DNA of 64,000 nt from Otis tarda (taxonomy: Eukaryota; Chordata; Aves; Otidiformes; Otididae): positions 135,483,053 to 135,547,052 of the forward strand of contig CM048552.1 in NCBI GenBank assembly GCA_026413225.1, written 5' to 3'. Shown in pieces: positions 61,401 through 64,000 of the stretch (positions within the stretch are counted from its first letter, which is position 1; every line of letters starts with the position of its first letter). Under the pieces are notes generated by a model. It had not been told where the DNA came from. It searched no databases and saw nothing but the letters and a program-made list of their open reading frames with translations. Both the position numbers and the translations under genes were made by a program.

Positions 61401-64000
61401 AGTCTCTATGGAAAGACAAGTGTAAGAGAAACCTATAGTGAAGGTAAGATCCCTGCTAGAAACCCAGACGATGCCATTACAGCATCCCTCACTTATCTAG
61501 AACTCCTAGACCTTCAACAGTTCCCCAAACCCAGCAGAGTACAGCTTCATATAAGCTATTTGCTACCATTAAAAAAAAAATTGTTTTCTACACCAGAACC
61601 ATTTCACAGGGTATCAGTAAGCACAATCATATGCATGACCTTTCCTTTTGGATGCTTCTCTCATTCATACTTTGTCTTGAGCTAGTTGTTTCCTTTCTAG
61701 GAAAAGTGAGAGAAATGTCTTATTTTGCCAAAACTTTAGTAAGACTAAGGAAAACCGTTGCCATCACTTAGACCATCCAGCAAACTACTCAGATGAGACA
61801 CTCCTCAGAACAGTTCAATTGGAAAATCTTAACCATGCTTCTATTTAATGTATCTTCACGTCCTTGTCAAGTTTTCCCATTGCTTTCAACCTCAGAGTGA
61901 TGAGAATAGATGTTTCCTTCTTCTCTTTCACAAAATACTCTTGCTGCAGTAGAATAATGACCAAAAAGCTCCATCAACACAAGACATATACCATCATTTT
62001 CTTGGAAATATGTTCTGATGTTCATCCCCAAGTGGCCAGGAAGAGCTTTGAACCCTCTCCCTCCCTGTAGCTGTCAAGTGCAGAATACACTTTGTTCCCC
62101 TGACTAACATCGTATGCACGGTAGGTATGAGCAGGCATCTGCCTTCCATCTGACATAAACTACTGTAACTGTACTGAAGCTTCCAACTAATTGGGCCTAA
62201 GAAGATGATTAGGAGAGTGGGGAAAAACCTCTAGAGTTTTTAAAGTTTCATGAAATGCGGACATTGGGGAATTGCATATTCTTAGAATCAGGGCCTTTTA
62301 AAAATGGAAACACTAGAAACTACTAGACACTTGAAAGTCTTCCATAAGGTCTTGCCACCAGCTTCCTACTGCCTCCAATTAATTGTTTCTTTCCACTTCA
62401 ATGGTCAGTTCAAGAATTTCTGGTGATAGTGGCATTTCAAATCTGGCATTTGGCATTTTTTCCTGCAATCCCCATTAATTGAAAAAGATGCACAATGGCT
62501 CTGCCATTAAAGTAATAGTATTGATGGAGCTTTGATGGTCTAAAGACTTAGAAGCAAGGCCTGTGAGGAAAGTTTAAAGCTTTTTTTTTTAGACTAGCTG
62601 ATATAGCTGGGGCAGGGGGACCATAACAGACTCGTGCACATGGGTCAGAATTAGAATTAGCTATTCAGTCTAATTTCTTTTGCCTTCAAGTTGCATGGTG
62701 TCCCTTCCAAAGGCAGAGAGCTTCCACACTGCAATAGTGCTGCCATGTGTCTGAGTGGGCTGAGGTCCCCACCAGAGCACTGTGGGGTGGTCGCACTTTC
62801 CGCACCTCCTCCACTCCCCAGCTCAGAAGCACCACATGACGTGGGGGCAGGAAGCCTTAGAAGATCCCTGTCATGCTGTATAACCTTTAATTTGCGGGAG
62901 GTCACATTTCTTACACAGCAACTGGCAAGATTCTTGTTGGACATGGTTTTTATTAATTCAGTGCTAGCATCTGTTTTTAACTGCACATCTAGTGTCTGTG
63001 TCTAACTGCGCTTGAGGTCATACTGCGTATAATTTCAACACTGGCTGAATATAGACATACACTGCATTGACTTACTTATTGCCTCCCCATGGCTAGCTGA
63101 GTTCCTTGATGACCAGATTCTTTAAGGTTACAAGGACAACAATGACATCAGACTACTCTAGCAACCATTTCTGGTGAATCAGCAAGTAGGAGGCAGTGCA
63201 ACTTAATAAAATAAATGTTGAATGCTATTTCCTTTTCCTGTCTTCTTCATCCAATTATTATCTGCTTGTCAGATATCCAGTCTATTCTACCCAGTCTCCT
63301 TGCTGATGCACAAAACAGCAGGTATGTAGAGTGAGAATAAGACCACGACCCCCACCATGGCCATTGTTCTGTAATAATCTTGCTGCTGACAGCATTTCTG
63401 AGTAAAACTGAGTTATCGAGGCACAGAATTTTTCTCTCTCCCTTCAGATTGATCAGGTAAATGTATTCTACAAAAAAACTAAATAAAAATAAAAAATCCA
63501 GTAATGAAAAGCTGAGCTATCACAAAGGGAGTCATTTTACTCCATCAGGAAACATGTGGCAAGATCTGTGAACAGCTGCTTTGTTGTAATCTCCATAGAG
63601 GTGAAGAAATATAGATGCTGAAACTTATACAAGGTATTCTAAATAAGCTGAAATAAAGCAGTATTTATGGAGACAGGACTGCATCTTGCTTTCTTTTTAA
63701 TTGCTGGGAGGAGGAAAACTGCCTAGGATGATGTTATTTACAAGCAACATTTGTTCTCAATGGCTACTGATTACATCTTCTATTCTTGTAGAGCTTCTCA
63801 AAATATTAGGATTTCCATCAAAACACAAATCCAAATCTGGTGGTATTGAATCAGCATTTTTCAGGAGACAGAAAAAAGGCCAACACATTGACCTCTTTGA
63901 CTCTTAGAAACATTACCAAATAAAAATATCTTGCATCAAACTCATTTAGAGATTAAAATCTGAAAGATATGTAGTGAAATTAAGGGAGAAATTTTATCAG

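Larger units (their letters stand above)
54446..64000. other. Unique noncoding stretch, no gene seen
   Basis: AT-rich DNA with a short AGC repeat, poly(T) runs near 58.4 kb, and a MEF2-like site at 58251. I see no gene, RNA gene or recognised transposon to the end of the window. Open frames are all short. Confidence 0.5.

Noticed and set aside
1..64000. CRISPR arrays, bacterial operons, tRNA or rRNA genes, endogenous retrovirus genes
   Set aside because: No spaced palindromic repeats, no tRNA B-box-like GGTTCGAATCC, no rRNA-like sequence, and no gag/pol/env-like frames. The only RT sequence is of the CR1 LINE type.

Overview
This window looks like bird nuclear DNA, most likely from an intergenic region or a very large intron. 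The dispersed repeats are CR1 (chicken repeat 1) LINEs of the avian type, ending in tandem ATTCTATG octamers. I see no L1, Alu-like or other mammalian repeats. Base composition is moderate and somewhat AT-rich, typical of a gene-poor macrochromosomal segment. I recognise no protein-coding gene, tRNA, rRNA, snRNA or CpG island. One open stretch on the minus strand (about 4163-4598) could be a terminal coding exon of a gene I do not recognise, but this is uncertain.

Layout: 1-4.1 kb is unique sequence with a 44-bp perfectly alternating purine-pyrimidine tract. The candidate exon lies at 4.2-4.6 kb. 4.6-22.5 kb is unique DNA with one 5'-truncated antisense CR1 at 14.0-14.4 kb. A 480-bp pentanucleotide array built from two 'letters' (CTCTC and CGAAC) lies at 22.55-23.03 kb. 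25.1-36.5 kb is a CR1 cluster: an old decayed copy; a CR1 (A, plus strand) split by a second CR1 (B, minus strand) inserted inside it with a GGATAT target duplication; and a third copy (C) flanked by TTCAAA. At 45.0-45.4 kb an ancient antisense CR1 is interrupted by a 67-bp sense CR1 tail. Another antisense CR1 tail lies at 54.2-54.4 kb. Much of the remaining DNA is featureless to the eye, with a few blocks (about 12.9-13.1, 41.3-41.5, 42.8-43.4 and 46.5-47.0 kb) that resemble conserved noncoding enhancers through clustered homeodomain, SOX, MEIS and E-box-like sites.

The most interesting observation is in the CR1 cluster. The nested pair A and B share a TGA stop at the same ORF2 codon and the same replacement of the reverse transcriptase motif-C aspartates (FADD changed to FANG), while copy C keeps FADD. 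Either a catalytically dead CR1 lineage was moved in trans, or the inverted copies exchanged sequence by gene conversion. The same structure is an inverted repeat with arms of about 1.1-1.2 kb that could form a long RNA hairpin. I found no convincing new multi-gene system. The regulatory calls are visual inferences that need alignment to other bird genomes.
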